A program made the translations under genes and the position numbers. The notes under the pieces were generated by a model. It saw only the letters and a program-made list of their open reading frames with translations, did not search any database and was not told the origin of the DNA. Shown here one piece after another: positions 1-8,094 of a stretch of DNA of 12,571 nucleotides; positions within the stretch are counted from its first letter, which is position 1; each line of letters begins with the position of its first letter. The DNA is taken from positions 1-12,571 of the forward strand of contig JAKORH010000210.1 in NCBI GenBank assembly GCA_029777935.1, written 5' to 3'. This stretch comes from Pseudomonadota bacterium (GTDB taxonomy: Bacteria; Pseudomonadota; Gammaproteobacteria; Burkholderiales; Burkholderiaceae).

Positions 1-170
<170 letters not shown>

Positions 171-177
171 GAAACGG

Positions 178-202
178 CGCCGCCCCGGTTGTCGGGGCGG
201 CG
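178..202 (-). promoter_or_regulatory. Perfect 10-bp GC stem-loop between mlaB and the ABC ATPase gene
   Basis: The arms 178-187 (cgccgccccg) and 193-202 (cggggcggcg) are perfect reverse complements around the loop gttgt. In the operon direction the stem ends 7 nt before the ATG of the ABC ATPase gene and covers the place where a ribosome-binding site should be. There is only TTT, not a U-run, after it, so it is a poor intrinsic terminator. It could instead limit translation of the downstream gene, or mark an RNA processing or stability point between mla and the exporter genes. Confidence 0.55.
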
Positions 203-227
203 GACAAGGAATTTTACGGGAGTCGCG

Positions 228-491
228 TCAGGCGCCGCCGTTGACCAGCGCCTCGACGCCGTAAAGCTGCGCGAGGCTGCCGAGATTGGCGGGCACGCCT
301 GTCAGCTGCAGCCTGACACCGCGTGCCTGCGCCTCGCGCTGCCACGCGAGCAGCATCGCCACCGAGGCGGTGTTGCATTCGTTGACCGACGACAGATCGA
401 CCGCCACGTCGCCCGCGCGAATCGCCGCCAGCCCCTGCTCGAGGAGGCCGACCACGTTGTCGTTGGCAATGCGGGAAACCTCGAGCTTCAA
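228..491 (-). CDS. mlaB: MlaB, STAS-domain subunit of the phospholipid transporter
   Basis: An 87-residue STAS-domain protein, the cytoplasmic regulatory subunit that binds the MlaF ATPase in the inner-membrane MlaFEDB complex. Visible features are the STAS core strand and helix, VAVDLSSVNECNTASVAMLL at about residues 29-48, with T41 or S43 near the conserved Ser/Thr position, and the second strand GVRLQLTGVP at about 58-67. The proposed start is TTG at 489-491. It overlaps the mlaC stop in a TTGA arrangement and has AGGA 4 nt upstream. A longer open frame runs to 608, but that part only reads through mlaC in another frame and is not STAS-like. Length and position as the last mla gene fit the family. 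Function rests on family resemblance and context. Confidence 0.85.
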   Translation of the reverse strand: MKLEVSRIANDNVVGLLEQGLAAIRAGDVAVDLSSVNECNTASVAMLLAWQREAQARGVRLQLTGVPANLGSLAQLYGVEALVNGGA

Positions 492-1174
492 GATTTCCTG
501 CCTTCGGCGAGCTGGCGGTTGCGGTCGGCGAGCGCCTTGATCAGGCCGTCGACACCGCTTTGCTGCACCTCGGAGGCGAACTGGCTCTTGTAGTTCTCGA
601 CCAGCCACACGCCGAGCACGCTGACGTCGTAGATCTTCCAGCCGCCGTCGATCTTCTCCAGCCGGTAGTCGAGCTGGATCGCATCGCCGCGCGACGGCAC
701 GACCTGCGTTCGCACCACGACGTCGGTGTCGCCCGGCTGCGCGCGGAATGGCCTCATCTGCACCTTGTGATCGGTGACGGCGGACACCGCGCCGCTGTAG
801 GTGCGCACCAGCAGCGTGCGGAATTCCTTCACCAGCGTCTGCCGTTGCTCGGGCGTTGCCTGACGCCAGCCACGGCCGACCGCCAGCCGGGTCATCTTCT
901 CGAAGTCCACGTATGGCAGGATCTTCTGGTCGACCAGCGCATTCAGCTTCGTCAGATCGCCCGCCTTCAGCGACGGATCCTTCTTGATCGCGTCGAGCAC
1001 GTCATTGGACAGGTTCAGCACGAGCGCATCGGGGGTCTGCCCGGCGGCACTCGCCGGCACGCTGGCGGCGGCCGCGCCCTGAGCCTGCGCCCATCCCAGC
1101 GGCAGCAACGAGCACGCGGCGAGCGCGAGCAGACGCCGCATCGGGTTGACGCTTTCCTTCGTCATGATCTTCAT
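488..1174 (-). CDS. mlaC: MlaC, periplasmic phospholipid-binding shuttle protein
   Basis: A 228-residue precursor of the MlaC/Ttg2D family. It carries phospholipids across the periplasm between the outer-membrane MlaA complex and inner-membrane MlaFEDB. The N-terminus has a Sec signal peptide (MRRLLALAACSLLPLGWAQAQ), followed by a low-complexity Ala-rich linker. The family core is recognisable: VDFEKMTRLAVGRGWRQATP, then KEFRTLLVRTYSGAV, and near the end WKIYDVSVLGVWLVENYKSQF. I chose ATG 1172-1174 because GAGG lies 8 nt upstream. The frame is open to an ATG at 1216, directly abutting the mlaA stop, but without a good ribosome-binding site. A start at 1141 would leave only the bare signal peptide. 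The 3' end overlaps mlaB by 4 nt, indicating translational coupling. Confidence 0.93.
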   Translation of the reverse strand: MKIMTKESVNPMRRLLALAACSLLPLGWAQAQGAAAASVPASAAGQTPDALVLNLSNDVLDAIKKDPSLKAGDLTKLNALVDQKILPYVDFEKMTRLAVGRGWRQATPEQRQTLVKEFRTLLVRTYSGAVSAVTDHKVQMRPFRAQPGDTDVVVRTQVVPSRGDAIQLDYRLEKIDGGWKIYDVSVLGVWLVENYKSQFASEVQQSGVDGLIKALADRNRQLAEGRKS

Positions 1175-1216
1175 CGTCGAGACCTCATCGCGGCCGGACA
1201 GTTCCGGAACCTGCAT

Positions 1217-2008
1217 TCAACGCGCCGGCTCCGGTGCCGGTTGATCCGGCGGCGGCGCGGGTTTCGCTTCCGTGTCGTCGTCGGGTTCGGCCGGCGGCGG
1301 CGGATTGCCGTCGTAGACCTGGTTGCGGCGCCGCTGCAGGTAGGCGTCGCGGATCGCCTGATAGCGGTCGATCGCCGTCTCCAGCAGCTTGTCGGCAGGC
1401 AGCAGGCGCGCGCGCGTATCGACGAAGCGCGTGGCCCACAGCGAATTGCGCCAGTCGACCGCCTGCACGTATATGAGCGGGTCGGTATAGAAGCCGGCCA
1501 CGCGCCCGAACGAATCGCGTACCGTGCTGGGCCCGAGGAACGGCCACACGAAGTACGGCCCCTGCCCGACGCCCCAGCGGCCGAGCGTCTGGCCGAAGTC
1601 CTCGCCGCTCTTCTCCAGTCCCGCCTTGCTTGCGACATCGAAGCAGCCGAGCACGCCGACCGTGGTGTTGATGACCACGCGGCAGACGTCGCTCGCCGCC
1701 TCGCGCGGCTTGCCCTGCAGCAGGTTGTTCAGCGCGCTGGGCACGTCGCCGATGTTGCTGAAGATGTTGCCGACGCAGTCGCGCACCGGTGCCGGCATGT
1801 AGTCGGCGTATGTCTGCGCGACCGGCTTGAGGATCGCGCGATCGACCCGGTCATTGAACTCGGTCATCTCGCGGTTGTACTTCTCCCAGGGATCGGACGG
1901 GTTGCTGCCCGCGTTGGGCGGAATCGTGGTCGCGCAGGCGCCGAGCAATGCGGCCAGCGCCGGCAGCACCACCAGTCGCAACATTCGCGCCCGCCAGCCG
2001 CGCATCAT
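1217..2008 (-). CDS. mlaA: MlaA (VacJ), outer-membrane phospholipid-removal lipoprotein
   Basis: A 263-residue lipoprotein of the MlaA/VacJ family. It sits in the outer membrane with a trimeric porin and removes misplaced phospholipids from the outer leaflet. A lipoprotein signal peptide ends in the lipobox LGAC, with the acylated cysteine at residue 25. The conserved start of the mature domain, SDPWEKYNREMTEFND, follows, then the DCVGNIFSNIGDVPSALNNL and GQTLGRWGVGQGPYFVWPF blocks typical of the family. The last 30 or so residues are Pro/Glu/Asp-rich and look disordered, an extension beyond the folded domain. Two adjacent ATGs occur; the second (2003-2005) has better spacing (5 nt) from GAGG. 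The gene begins 4 nt after the mlaD stop. Having mlaA inside the operon is a betaproteobacterial-type arrangement; in E. coli it is unlinked. Confidence 0.95.
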   Translation of the reverse strand: MMRGWRARMLRLVVLPALAALLGACATTIPPNAGSNPSDPWEKYNREMTEFNDRVDRAILKPVAQTYADYMPAPVRDCVGNIFSNIGDVPSALNNLLQGKPREAASDVCRVVINTTVGVLGCFDVASKAGLEKSGEDFGQTLGRWGVGQGPYFVWPFLGPSTVRDSFGRVAGFYTDPLIYVQAVDWRNSLWATRFVDTRARLLPADKLLETAIDRYQAIRDAYLQRRRNQVYDGNPPPPAEPDDDTEAKPAPPPDQPAPEPAR

Positions 2009-2012
2009 CGCC

Positions 2013-2492
2013 TCACTTCTTCGCCGGCTCGGCCGCGCCTTCGGCCGCCTTGTTGTAGAGGAACTGGCCGATCAGGTTCTCGAGCACGACCGCCGACTGC
2101 GTCATCTTGATGGTGTCGCCGTTGGCGAGGTCCTTGTCGTCACCGCCGGGCTCCAGCCCGATGTACTGGTCGCCCAGCAGTCCGGCGGTCAGGATTTTCG
2201 CCGACGTGTCCTTGGGGAACTGGTACCGTTGCTCGATCTGCATCGTCACCACCCCCTGATACGTCTTGGTGTCGAACGTGATCGCCGCGACGCGCCCGAC
2301 GGTGACGCCCGCGCTGCGCACCGGCGCGCGTGCTTTCAGCCCACCGATGTTGTCGAACCTGGCGGTGATGGTGTAGGTGTCGCCGATCGTGAAGCTGGCG
2401 AGATTGGCCGCCTTCAGCGCCAGATACCCGATTGCAACGAACCCGGCCAGCACGAACAGCCCGACCAGGGTTTCAATGCCTTTGCGTCCCAT
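2013..2492 (-). CDS. mlaD: MlaD, MCE-domain subunit of the phospholipid transporter
   Basis: A 159-residue inner-membrane protein with one N-terminal transmembrane helix (GIETLVGLFVLAGFVAIGYLAL, about residues 5-26) and one periplasmic MCE domain (about 38-115). MlaD forms a hexameric ring through which lipid passes between MlaE and MlaC. Family marks are FDNIGGLKARAPVRSAGVTVGRV and the hydrophobic pore-loop segment TAGLLGDQYIGLEPG. It is somewhat shorter than E. coli MlaD, mainly at the C-terminus. The ATG at 2490-2492 has GGAG 6 nt upstream, and the gene starts 11 nt after the mlaE stop. Confidence 0.95.
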   Translation of the reverse strand: MGRKGIETLVGLFVLAGFVAIGYLALKAANLASFTIGDTYTITARFDNIGGLKARAPVRSAGVTVGRVAAITFDTKTYQGVVTMQIEQRYQFPKDTSAKILTAGLLGDQYIGLEPGGDDKDLANGDTIKMTQSAVVLENLIGQFLYNKAAEGAAEPAKK

Positions 2493-2503
2493 CTTTCACT
2501 CCG

Positions 2504-3295
2504 TCAACGCGGGGTCGAGAACATGATCGCCGTCAGCACGAAGTCGAGCAGCAGCACCGACAGCGACGAGATCACCACCGTGCGCGTGGTGGCGCGCGCC
2601 ACGCCGTCGGGCGTGGCCTCGGCCTCGTAGCCCTGGTACAGCGCGACGAAGGTGCACACCAGGCCGAACACCACGCTCTTGATCATGCCGTTGCCCACAT
2701 CGTCGAACACGTCGACGCCGCTCTGCATCTGCGACCAGAACTGGCCCGAGTCGATGCCGATCATCTGCACGCCGACCACGTAGCCGCCGAAGATGCCGAT
2801 CGCCGAGAACATGGCCGCCAGCAGCGGCATCGAAACGATGCCGCCGATGAAGCGCGGCGCGAGCACGCGCTGCTTGGGATCGATTGCCATCATCTCCATC
2901 GCCGCGAGCTGCTCGCCCGCCTTCATCAGGCCGATCTCGGCCGTCAGCGACGTGCCGGCGCGGCCAGCGTACAGCAGCGCGGTGACCACCGGCGACAGCT
3001 CGCGCACCAGCGTCAGCGCGACCAGCAGCCCGAGCGATTCGGCCGAGCCATAGCGGGACAGCGTGTAGTAGCCCTGCAGGCCGAGCACGAATCCGACCGC
3101 CAGCCCGGAAGCCACGATGATGATCAGCGAGTAGTTGCCGATCGCGTGGATCTGCGCGACCACGAGGTAGAGGCGGCGCAGCGCTGCGGGCATGTTGCCG
3201 ATCAGCTCGGCGAAGAAGAACGCGCTGTGACCGAGTCCGCGCAGCCATTTCAGCGTGCGCACGCCGAGTTGCGGCAGCAGGTCCCCGATGTTCAT
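2504..3295 (-). CDS. mlaE: MlaE, permease subunit of the phospholipid transporter
   Basis: A 263-residue MlaE/Ttg2B-type permease, the membrane core of MlaFEDB. It has several hydrophobic helices (for example SLIIIVASGLAVGFVLGL near 56-73 and the C-terminal VVISSLSVLLLDFVLTAIMF). The family signature RELSPVVTALLYAGRAGTS, followed by AEIGLMKAGEQLAAMEMMAIDP, spans about 98-140; this region contacts the ATPase. The start is ATG 3293-3295, which overlaps the mlaF stop as ATGA with GAGG just upstream. The same frame is open back to 3481, but that part is antisense-like read-through of mlaF and not permease-like. Confidence 0.95.
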   Translation of the reverse strand: MNIGDLLPQLGVRTLKWLRGLGHSAFFFAELIGNMPAALRRLYLVVAQIHAIGNYSLIIIVASGLAVGFVLGLQGYYTLSRYGSAESLGLLVALTLVRELSPVVTALLYAGRAGTSLTAEIGLMKAGEQLAAMEMMAIDPKQRVLAPRFIGGIVSMPLLAAMFSAIGIFGGYVVGVQMIGIDSGQFWSQMQSGVDVFDDVGNGMIKSVVFGLVCTFVALYQGYEAEATPDGVARATTRTVVISSLSVLLLDFVLTAIMFSTPR

Positions 3296-4095
3296 GGCCT
3301 CAACCCGAAATCGGCCGCGATCGGCGGCGCCGGGTAGTGGAACGGCACCGGCCCGTCGGGCTCGCCGCGAATGAACTGGCGCACCTCCGGATCGCTCGAG
3401 GCCTGCAGTTCGTCCGGCGTGCCGGCGGCCACGATGCGGCCGGCCGAGATCAGGCAGGCGTAATCGCAGATCAGGAAGCACTCGTGCACATCGTGCGACA
3501 CGATCAGCGAGGTGGCGCCGGTGGCGTCGTTCAGGCGCCGGATCAAGTTCGCGGTCACGCCCATCGAGATCGGATCGAGTCCCGCGAACGGCTCGTCGTA
3601 CATGATCAGCTCGGGATCGAGCGCGATGGCGCGCGCCAGCGCGATCCGGCGCGCCATGCCGCCGGAGACCTCGGCGATGCGCAGGTGCGCGGCACCGCGC
3701 AGCCCGACCGCGTGCAGCTTCATCAGCACGATGTCGCGGATCATCGGCTCGGGCAGGTTGGTGTGCTCGCGGATCGGAAAGGCGACGTTCTCAAACACCG
3801 TCAGATCGGTGAAGAGGGCCCCGAACTGGAACAGCATCCCCAGGCGCCGGCGCAGCGCGTACAGCCGCTCGCGGTTGTGCGGGTCGACCTCCTCGCCGTC
3901 GAACGTGATGCGGCCCTGCCGTGGCCGGATCACGCCGCCGATCAGTCGCAGCAGCGTGGTCTTGCCGCAGCCCGAGCCGCCCATGATCGCCACCACCTTC
4001 CCGCGCGGGAACGTCAGCGACACGTCGCTCAGGATCACGCGCTGGTCATAGCCGAACGTGACGTGATCGATGGCGATGAAGGCGTCGGATTTCAC
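3292..4095 (-). CDS. mlaF: MlaF, ATPase subunit of the phospholipid transporter
   Basis: A 267-residue ABC ATPase (from GTG 4095) that drives phospholipid movement by MlaFEDB. Walker A is GGSGCGKTT at about 39-47, the Q-loop glutamine is at about 90, and Walker B is LIMYDEP with D167/E168. The H-loop histidine is at about 201. The signature is SGGMARR, the Met-containing variant characteristic of MlaF in place of SGGQ. A C-terminal tail (about 250-267) matches the family's subunit-swapping tail in position. The frame is open to an ATG at 4228-4230, which would add 45 residues of no recognisable family sequence; that ATG has a modest GGGA upstream, while GTG 4095 has no clear ribosome-binding site. 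I favour 4095 on family length only. It is the first gene of the mla operon. Confidence 0.92.
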   Translation of the reverse strand: MKSDAFIAIDHVTFGYDQRVILSDVSLTFPRGKVVAIMGGSGCGKTTLLRLIGGVIRPRQGRITFDGEEVDPHNRERLYALRRRLGMLFQFGALFTDLTVFENVAFPIREHTNLPEPMIRDIVLMKLHAVGLRGAAHLRIAEVSGGMARRIALARAIALDPELIMYDEPFAGLDPISMGVTANLIRRLNDATGATSLIVSHDVHECFLICDYACLISAGRIVAAGTPDELQASSDPEVRQFIRGEPDGPVPFHYPAPPIAADFGLRP

Positions 4096-4245
4096 GGCGG
4101 ACGGTCGCCCGGAACGGTGTGCTTTGTTGATTGATCGGGACAGATCGCGCGGCAGCTTGCCGGCGCTGCGGTCCGCGCCCGCCGGATCGATCGGCGCCGG
4201 CACGGTAAAGCGGCGCGCGGATTGTCGCATAGCATTCCCGAGGCG

Positions 4246-4269
4246 CCGCCCGCGCGTGCCGCCGGGCGG
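4246..4269 (-). terminator. Stem-loop just after the histidine kinase stop codon
   Basis: The arms 4246-4252 (ccgcccg) and 4263-4269 (cgggcgg) are perfect complements around a 10-nt loop. On the minus strand the hairpin begins 2 nt after the kinase TAA (4272-4274). It is GC-rich but not followed by a T-run, so termination is possible but not shown. It may only weaken read-through into mlaF. The remaining bases to 4096 hold no feature I can support. Confidence 0.35.
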
Positions 4270-4271
4270 GA

Positions 4272-7200
4272 TTACGCGTTTGCGCTTCGGGTCGCCGGCC
4301 GGCGGCGCAGCGCCGCTTCCAGTGCGGCGAGCAACGGCTCGAACCGCACGGGTTTGGTCAGGTAGTCGTCGAATCCCGCCCGCCGCCCACGCTCAAAATC
4401 CGCAGGCATCGCATCGGCCGACAGCGCCACGACCGGAATCGCGCATGTCGCCGGATCGGCTCGCAACGCGGACAGAACTGCGTAACCGTCCAGCCCGGGC
4501 AGATGGACGTCGAGCAGGATCACGTCCGGAGACTCGCGCCGCGCGACTCGCAGCCCTTCTTCACCGTGCGTTGCCGAAAGCACGCGCAGCCCCGGCCGCA
4601 TTCCGAGCATGGCCTCGACCACCTGCAGGTTGGCGAAGTTGTCCTCGACGTAGAGCAGCGTCACTTCGTCCGCGCCCTCGGAACGCAGGCGCCCCGGCCC
4701 CGCGGGTGTCGGTTGTGCGGCTTGCGCCTCGGGCAGATCGATCCAAAAGGTCGAGCCGACGCCGACCGTCGATTCCACGCCGAGGTCTGCGCCCATCAGA
4801 TGTGCGAGCTGCTTCGACAGCGCCAGACCGATGCCCGTGCCCTCGACAGCCGTCGCCTCGGCACCGAGGCGCTCGAACGGCTCGAACAACTGCGGCAGCC
4901 GGTGCGCGGCGATCCCCCGGCCGGTATCGGTGACCAGCAGACGAACGCGACGCACGCCGCCGGGCCGGCAACCGAGCTCGATGCTGCCGCCGTCGCTGTT
5001 GTACTTGACCGCATTGGACAGCAGGTTCACCAGAATCTGGCGCAAGCGGTCCGGATCGGCCATCACGTACTGATCGTCGCTCGCATCGCACAGCTCGCGC
5101 AGGGTGATGTTCCGCCCGGCCAGCATCGGCCGCACGATCTGCAGCGCCTCGGCGACGACCTTGCGCAGGCCGGTCGGCTGCACCGCCACCGAGACCTTGC
5201 CGACCTCGATGCGGGAAATGTCGAGCAGGTCGTCGATCAGGCGCAGCAGATGGTCGCCGGCGCGGTATATCTCATCGACGAATCGCCGCTGCCGCGCATC
5301 GAGCGGTTGCAACTGCAGCACCTGCGCGAAGCCGAGGATGGCGTTCATCGGCGTGCGCAGCTCGTGGCTCATCCGCGACAGGAATTCGCTCTTCGCCTTG
5401 TTGGCCCGCTCGGCCTCGTTCTTGGCGAGCTGAAGATGCTGCGTGCGCTGCTGCACCAGTTCCTCCAGCCGTTCACGGTGGCGTTCCAGCTCTTCTTCGG
5501 CGCGCCGCCGATCGTCGATATCGGCCCGGTAGCCGATGATCTCGGCCGGTTCGCCGCCCACATCTCGGAGCAGCCGCAGCTCGTCGTGGATCCAGCGATA
5601 ACTGCCATCGGGAAGCCGGAGGCGGTACTCGTGCTGGTGCCGGTTGTCGCGGAACAAGTGCTGCTCCAGGTCCGCCAGCACGCGCGGCGCGTCGTCCGCA
5701 TGGATGTTCGATGTCCAGAACCCGGGCTGAGACAGCCACGCGCCCGGCGCATACCCGAACAGTTCCTCGACGTTCGGGCTGACGTATGTGGCAGGAAAGC
5801 CGTCACGCGGCGCGCAGGTGTAGATCACCACCGGGCTCGATCCGAGGAGGAAGCTCAGCCGCGCCTCGCTCGAGCGCAGCGCCTCCTGCGCCCGCGCCCG
5901 CTCGGTCACGTCGTTGGCCAGCACCAGTTCGGAGCGCCGACCCCGGAAGTCGACGGCGTGGGTCCGGATCTCGACCAGAATGGTCTGGCCGTTGCGCCTG
6001 CGATGACGCCAGATGCCGGCCTCGTTGACACCTTCTGCGGCACGCGCGACGTTGCCCATCAAGCGCGCAACGTCTTCCGGCGGACGAATGTCCCGGATCG
6101 TCATGGCCAGGAATTCGTCGCGGCTGTAGCCGTAGTGCAGGACGGCCGCGTCGTTGACCTCGAGGAACGACAGCGTGTCGACGTCGTAGACCCACATCGG
6201 GTGCGGGTTGGACGCGAACAGATCGCGATAGCGTGCTTCCGATGCGCGCAAGGCACTTTCGGCCTGCCGGTGCTCGGTGACATCTCGCGTGACGCCGAGC
6301 AGCGCCGTGACGACGCGCCGCCCTTCGTCCCACAGCGGAACCGAGTGCGTCTCCAGATGCCGTCGGACTCCCTTCAGGCTGGTGAGCCCGAAACTCAGCT
6401 TGCGCGATTCGCCGCGAAAGACCGCCGCGAGCATCGCGTCGAACTCGCGGCGGTCCGGCGGCGACACCAGCGAACGAACGCCGCGGCCGCGTACCTGCTC
6501 GAGCGATTCGGCTCCGATCATCGCCAAGCCGGCCGGGTTCATGTCGAGCAGGTTGCCGTCGCGGTCGAGCAGCTTCACGCACTCCGGCTCGTTCTCGACG
6601 ATCGCACGCAGGTACGCGCGGCTGGCTTCCAGTTCGCGCTCCACGTCGACCCGATCGGTCACGTCGCGCTGATACGAGAAGACGCCGACGACGCGCCCGT
6701 CCGCGTCCTTCAGCGGACCCTTGTAGGCGTCGAAGATGCGAACGCTGCCGTCGCCGAGCGTGGCCACGTCGCCGGGGTTGTGCAGCGTCTCGCCGGCGAA
6801 TGCGCGCCGGTCGTCGTTGTGGAATCCGCGAAGGCCAGCGACGGCGTCGCCCTCGCACACGGCGCGCGGCCAGAATTCCGTGTCGGCGCGGCCGATCATC
6901 TGCTCCGGTGCCAATCCCTGGGCGCCGGCAAAGGCGCGGTTGACCATCACGAAGCGATGGTTCAGATCCTTGGCGAAGATCCAGTCGGGACAGGCGTCGA
7001 TGATGAACTGCAGCAGTCCATGCATGCGGCTCGACTCCTTCTCGGCCAGCACCTGCTGCGTCACGTCCTGCACCGTGCCCACCGATCGCACGGCCCGACC
7101 GCCGTCGCCGGGCAGAGTCTCGCCGCGCTCGCGGATCCATTTCACGCGTCCGTCGGCCATTCGCAGCCGATGCAGCACTTCGTACGACGCGTGGTCCGCG

Positions 7201-7853
7201 ACCGATCGCGTGCGCGCCGCGATGACGCGCTCGCGGTCGTCCGGATGAATCGCCGCCAGGAATGCCTCGTAGGAGGCGCCGAAGCTCGCCCGTTCGATTT
7301 CGAAGAGCTTGTACACCTCGTCCGAGCACATCAGCCGCTGGCTGCCAAGGTCCAGTTCCCAACTGCCGATTCCGGCCACGCGCTGCGCTTCGCCGAGCCG
7401 CGTGGCGCTTTCAGCCAGGGCGATCTCGTCGTGCTTGCGCGCGGTGATGTCGCGGCCAACCGATTGGAATCCGATCAAGGCTCCCGTTGCGTCCAGCAGC
7501 GGAACGTGATTCCATGAAAACCAGCGTCGGGAGCCGTCGGCAGCCGTCGCGACATCATCGCGAGTGACCGGGCGCGGATTGCGCAACAGGTCGTCGGTCA
7601 AGCGCGCAAGCGCTGGTCGCTCCGTCGGCGCAACGAAGTCGAGCCACGTATGGGCGCCGCAGTTCTCGTTGCGGACACCGAATATCTCGCGGTAGCGGGC
7701 GTTGCAGTAGGTCAGCGTTCCGTCGGGTAGCCAGCGGCACACCGGATCGTCGAGCGACTCGATGATGGCGCGGTAGAGCGACAGCGGCGGCTCGTCCTTC
7801 GCGGACGCGGCCGCCAAGCCCGCGCCAAGAGGCCCTGAGTCTCGAGCGTCCAA
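4272..7853 (-). CDS. Soluble multi-PAS hybrid sensor histidine kinase with C-terminal receiver
   Basis: A 1193-residue hybrid kinase with no transmembrane segment or signal peptide, so it should sense a cytoplasmic cue. About six PAS/PAC units lie in tandem (roughly 25-140, 150-270, 275-400, 410-530, 535-655 and 660-785), many ending in the PAC-type phrase GxxRDVT or similar. A short coiled coil follows (about 785-820). HisKA carries the phospho-accepting H830 in MSHELRTP. The HATPase domain has the N-box N943/N947, G1 DTGRGI (976-981) and G2 GTGIGL (1005-1010). The receiver (about 1065-1185) has acidic E1070/D1071, phospho-acceptor D1115 and K1167. No Hpt or output domain is present, so it needs a separate phosphotransfer partner, none of which is nearby. 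The only in-frame start is TTG 7851-7853; upstream the frame runs to a TGA near 7943. Ligand unknown. Confidence 0.93.
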   Translation of the reverse strand: MDARDSGPLGAGLAAASAKDEPPLSLYRAIIESLDDPVCRWLPDGTLTYCNARYREIFGVRNENCGAHTWLDFVAPTERPALARLTDDLLRNPRPVTRDDVATAADGSRRWFSWNHVPLLDATGALIGFQSVGRDITARKHDEIALAESATRLGEAQRVAGIGSWELDLGSQRLMCSDEVYKLFEIERASFGASYEAFLAAIHPDDRERVIAARTRSVADHASYEVLHRLRMADGRVKWIRERGETLPGDGGRAVRSVGTVQDVTQQVLAEKESSRMHGLLQFIIDACPDWIFAKDLNHRFVMVNRAFAGAQGLAPEQMIGRADTEFWPRAVCEGDAVAGLRGFHNDDRRAFAGETLHNPGDVATLGDGSVRIFDAYKGPLKDADGRVVGVFSYQRDVTDRVDVERELEASRAYLRAIVENEPECVKLLDRDGNLLDMNPAGLAMIGAESLEQVRGRGVRSLVSPPDRREFDAMLAAVFRGESRKLSFGLTSLKGVRRHLETHSVPLWDEGRRVVTALLGVTRDVTEHRQAESALRASEARYRDLFASNPHPMWVYDVDTLSFLEVNDAAVLHYGYSRDEFLAMTIRDIRPPEDVARLMGNVARAAEGVNEAGIWRHRRRNGQTILVEIRTHAVDFRGRRSELVLANDVTERARAQEALRSSEARLSFLLGSSPVVIYTCAPRDGFPATYVSPNVEELFGYAPGAWLSQPGFWTSNIHADDAPRVLADLEQHLFRDNRHQHEYRLRLPDGSYRWIHDELRLLRDVGGEPAEIIGYRADIDDRRRAEEELERHRERLEELVQQRTQHLQLAKNEAERANKAKSEFLSRMSHELRTPMNAILGFAQVLQLQPLDARQRRFVDEIYRAGDHLLRLIDDLLDISRIEVGKVSVAVQPTGLRKVVAEALQIVRPMLAGRNITLRELCDASDDQYVMADPDRLRQILVNLLSNAVKYNSDGGSIELGCRPGGVRRVRLLVTDTGRGIAAHRLPQLFEPFERLGAEATAVEGTGIGLALSKQLAHLMGADLGVESTVGVGSTFWIDLPEAQAAQPTPAGPGRLRSEGADEVTLLYVEDNFANLQVVEAMLGMRPGLRVLSATHGEEGLRVARRESPDVILLDVHLPGLDGYAVLSALRADPATCAIPVVALSADAMPADFERGRRAGFDDYLTKPVRFEPLLAALEAALRRRPATRSANA

Positions 7854-7939
7854 TATCCGATCCGTTCTGCCGCGTTCCGTCTCGCCCTGTCCGGCCCCGG
7901 GAACATGGGGTTTTCCCGGTCCCGGAAGTACGAAGCGCG

Positions 7940-7984
7940 ATCATAGCGGCCGCGGCGGTCACCGAACCGCAAATTTGGTCACCG
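7940..7984 (-). promoter_or_regulatory. Candidate kinase-gene promoter with paired 8-bp direct repeats
   Basis: On the minus strand TATGAT (7940-7945) matches five of six positions of the -10 consensus and lies about 86 bp before the TTG start. Upstream of it, at and above where a -35 element would be, the octamer CGGTGACC occurs twice (7977-7984 and 7957-7964), exactly 20 bp apart, about two helical turns. The -35 match itself is poor. A weak -35 with helically phased direct repeats over it is how an activator-dependent promoter commonly looks. The regulator is unknown. Confidence 0.45.
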
Positions 7985-8094
7985 TTGGCGCCGCACTTCC
8001 GGATATCCTCGCGCCGCAGCCGGTCAGCCGCACGAGGCCGACCATTCCGCCGCGCGCGGCTGAATCGCCCCGCGCGGGTAACAAGGCGGCGTGC

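Noticed and set aside
560..2110. A 516-codon open frame on the plus strand
   Set aside because: It is antisense to mlaC, mlaA and the end of mlaD, crosses two gene boundaries, and has no family features.
2432..3337. A 301-codon open frame on the plus strand
   Set aside because: It is antisense to mlaE, with His/Arg/Asp-rich low-complexity translation.
4096..4230. N-terminal extension of MlaF by 45 residues
   Set aside because: The frame is open and has an ATG, but the extra residues are Arg/Ser/Pro-rich and do not resemble MlaF. It remains possible that the gene starts at 4230.
4503..7517. A 1004-codon open frame on the plus strand
   Set aside because: It is exactly antisense to the histidine kinase, whose domains and motifs are unmistakable. 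Its translation is Arg/His/Val-rich without recognisable domains, as expected for the shadow frame of GC-biased codons.
8049..8078. Two short GC palindromes as a terminator of the cytochrome gene
   Set aside because: The palindromes (12 and 10 bp) have no loop and no T-run, and such sequences are common by chance in DNA this GC-rich.
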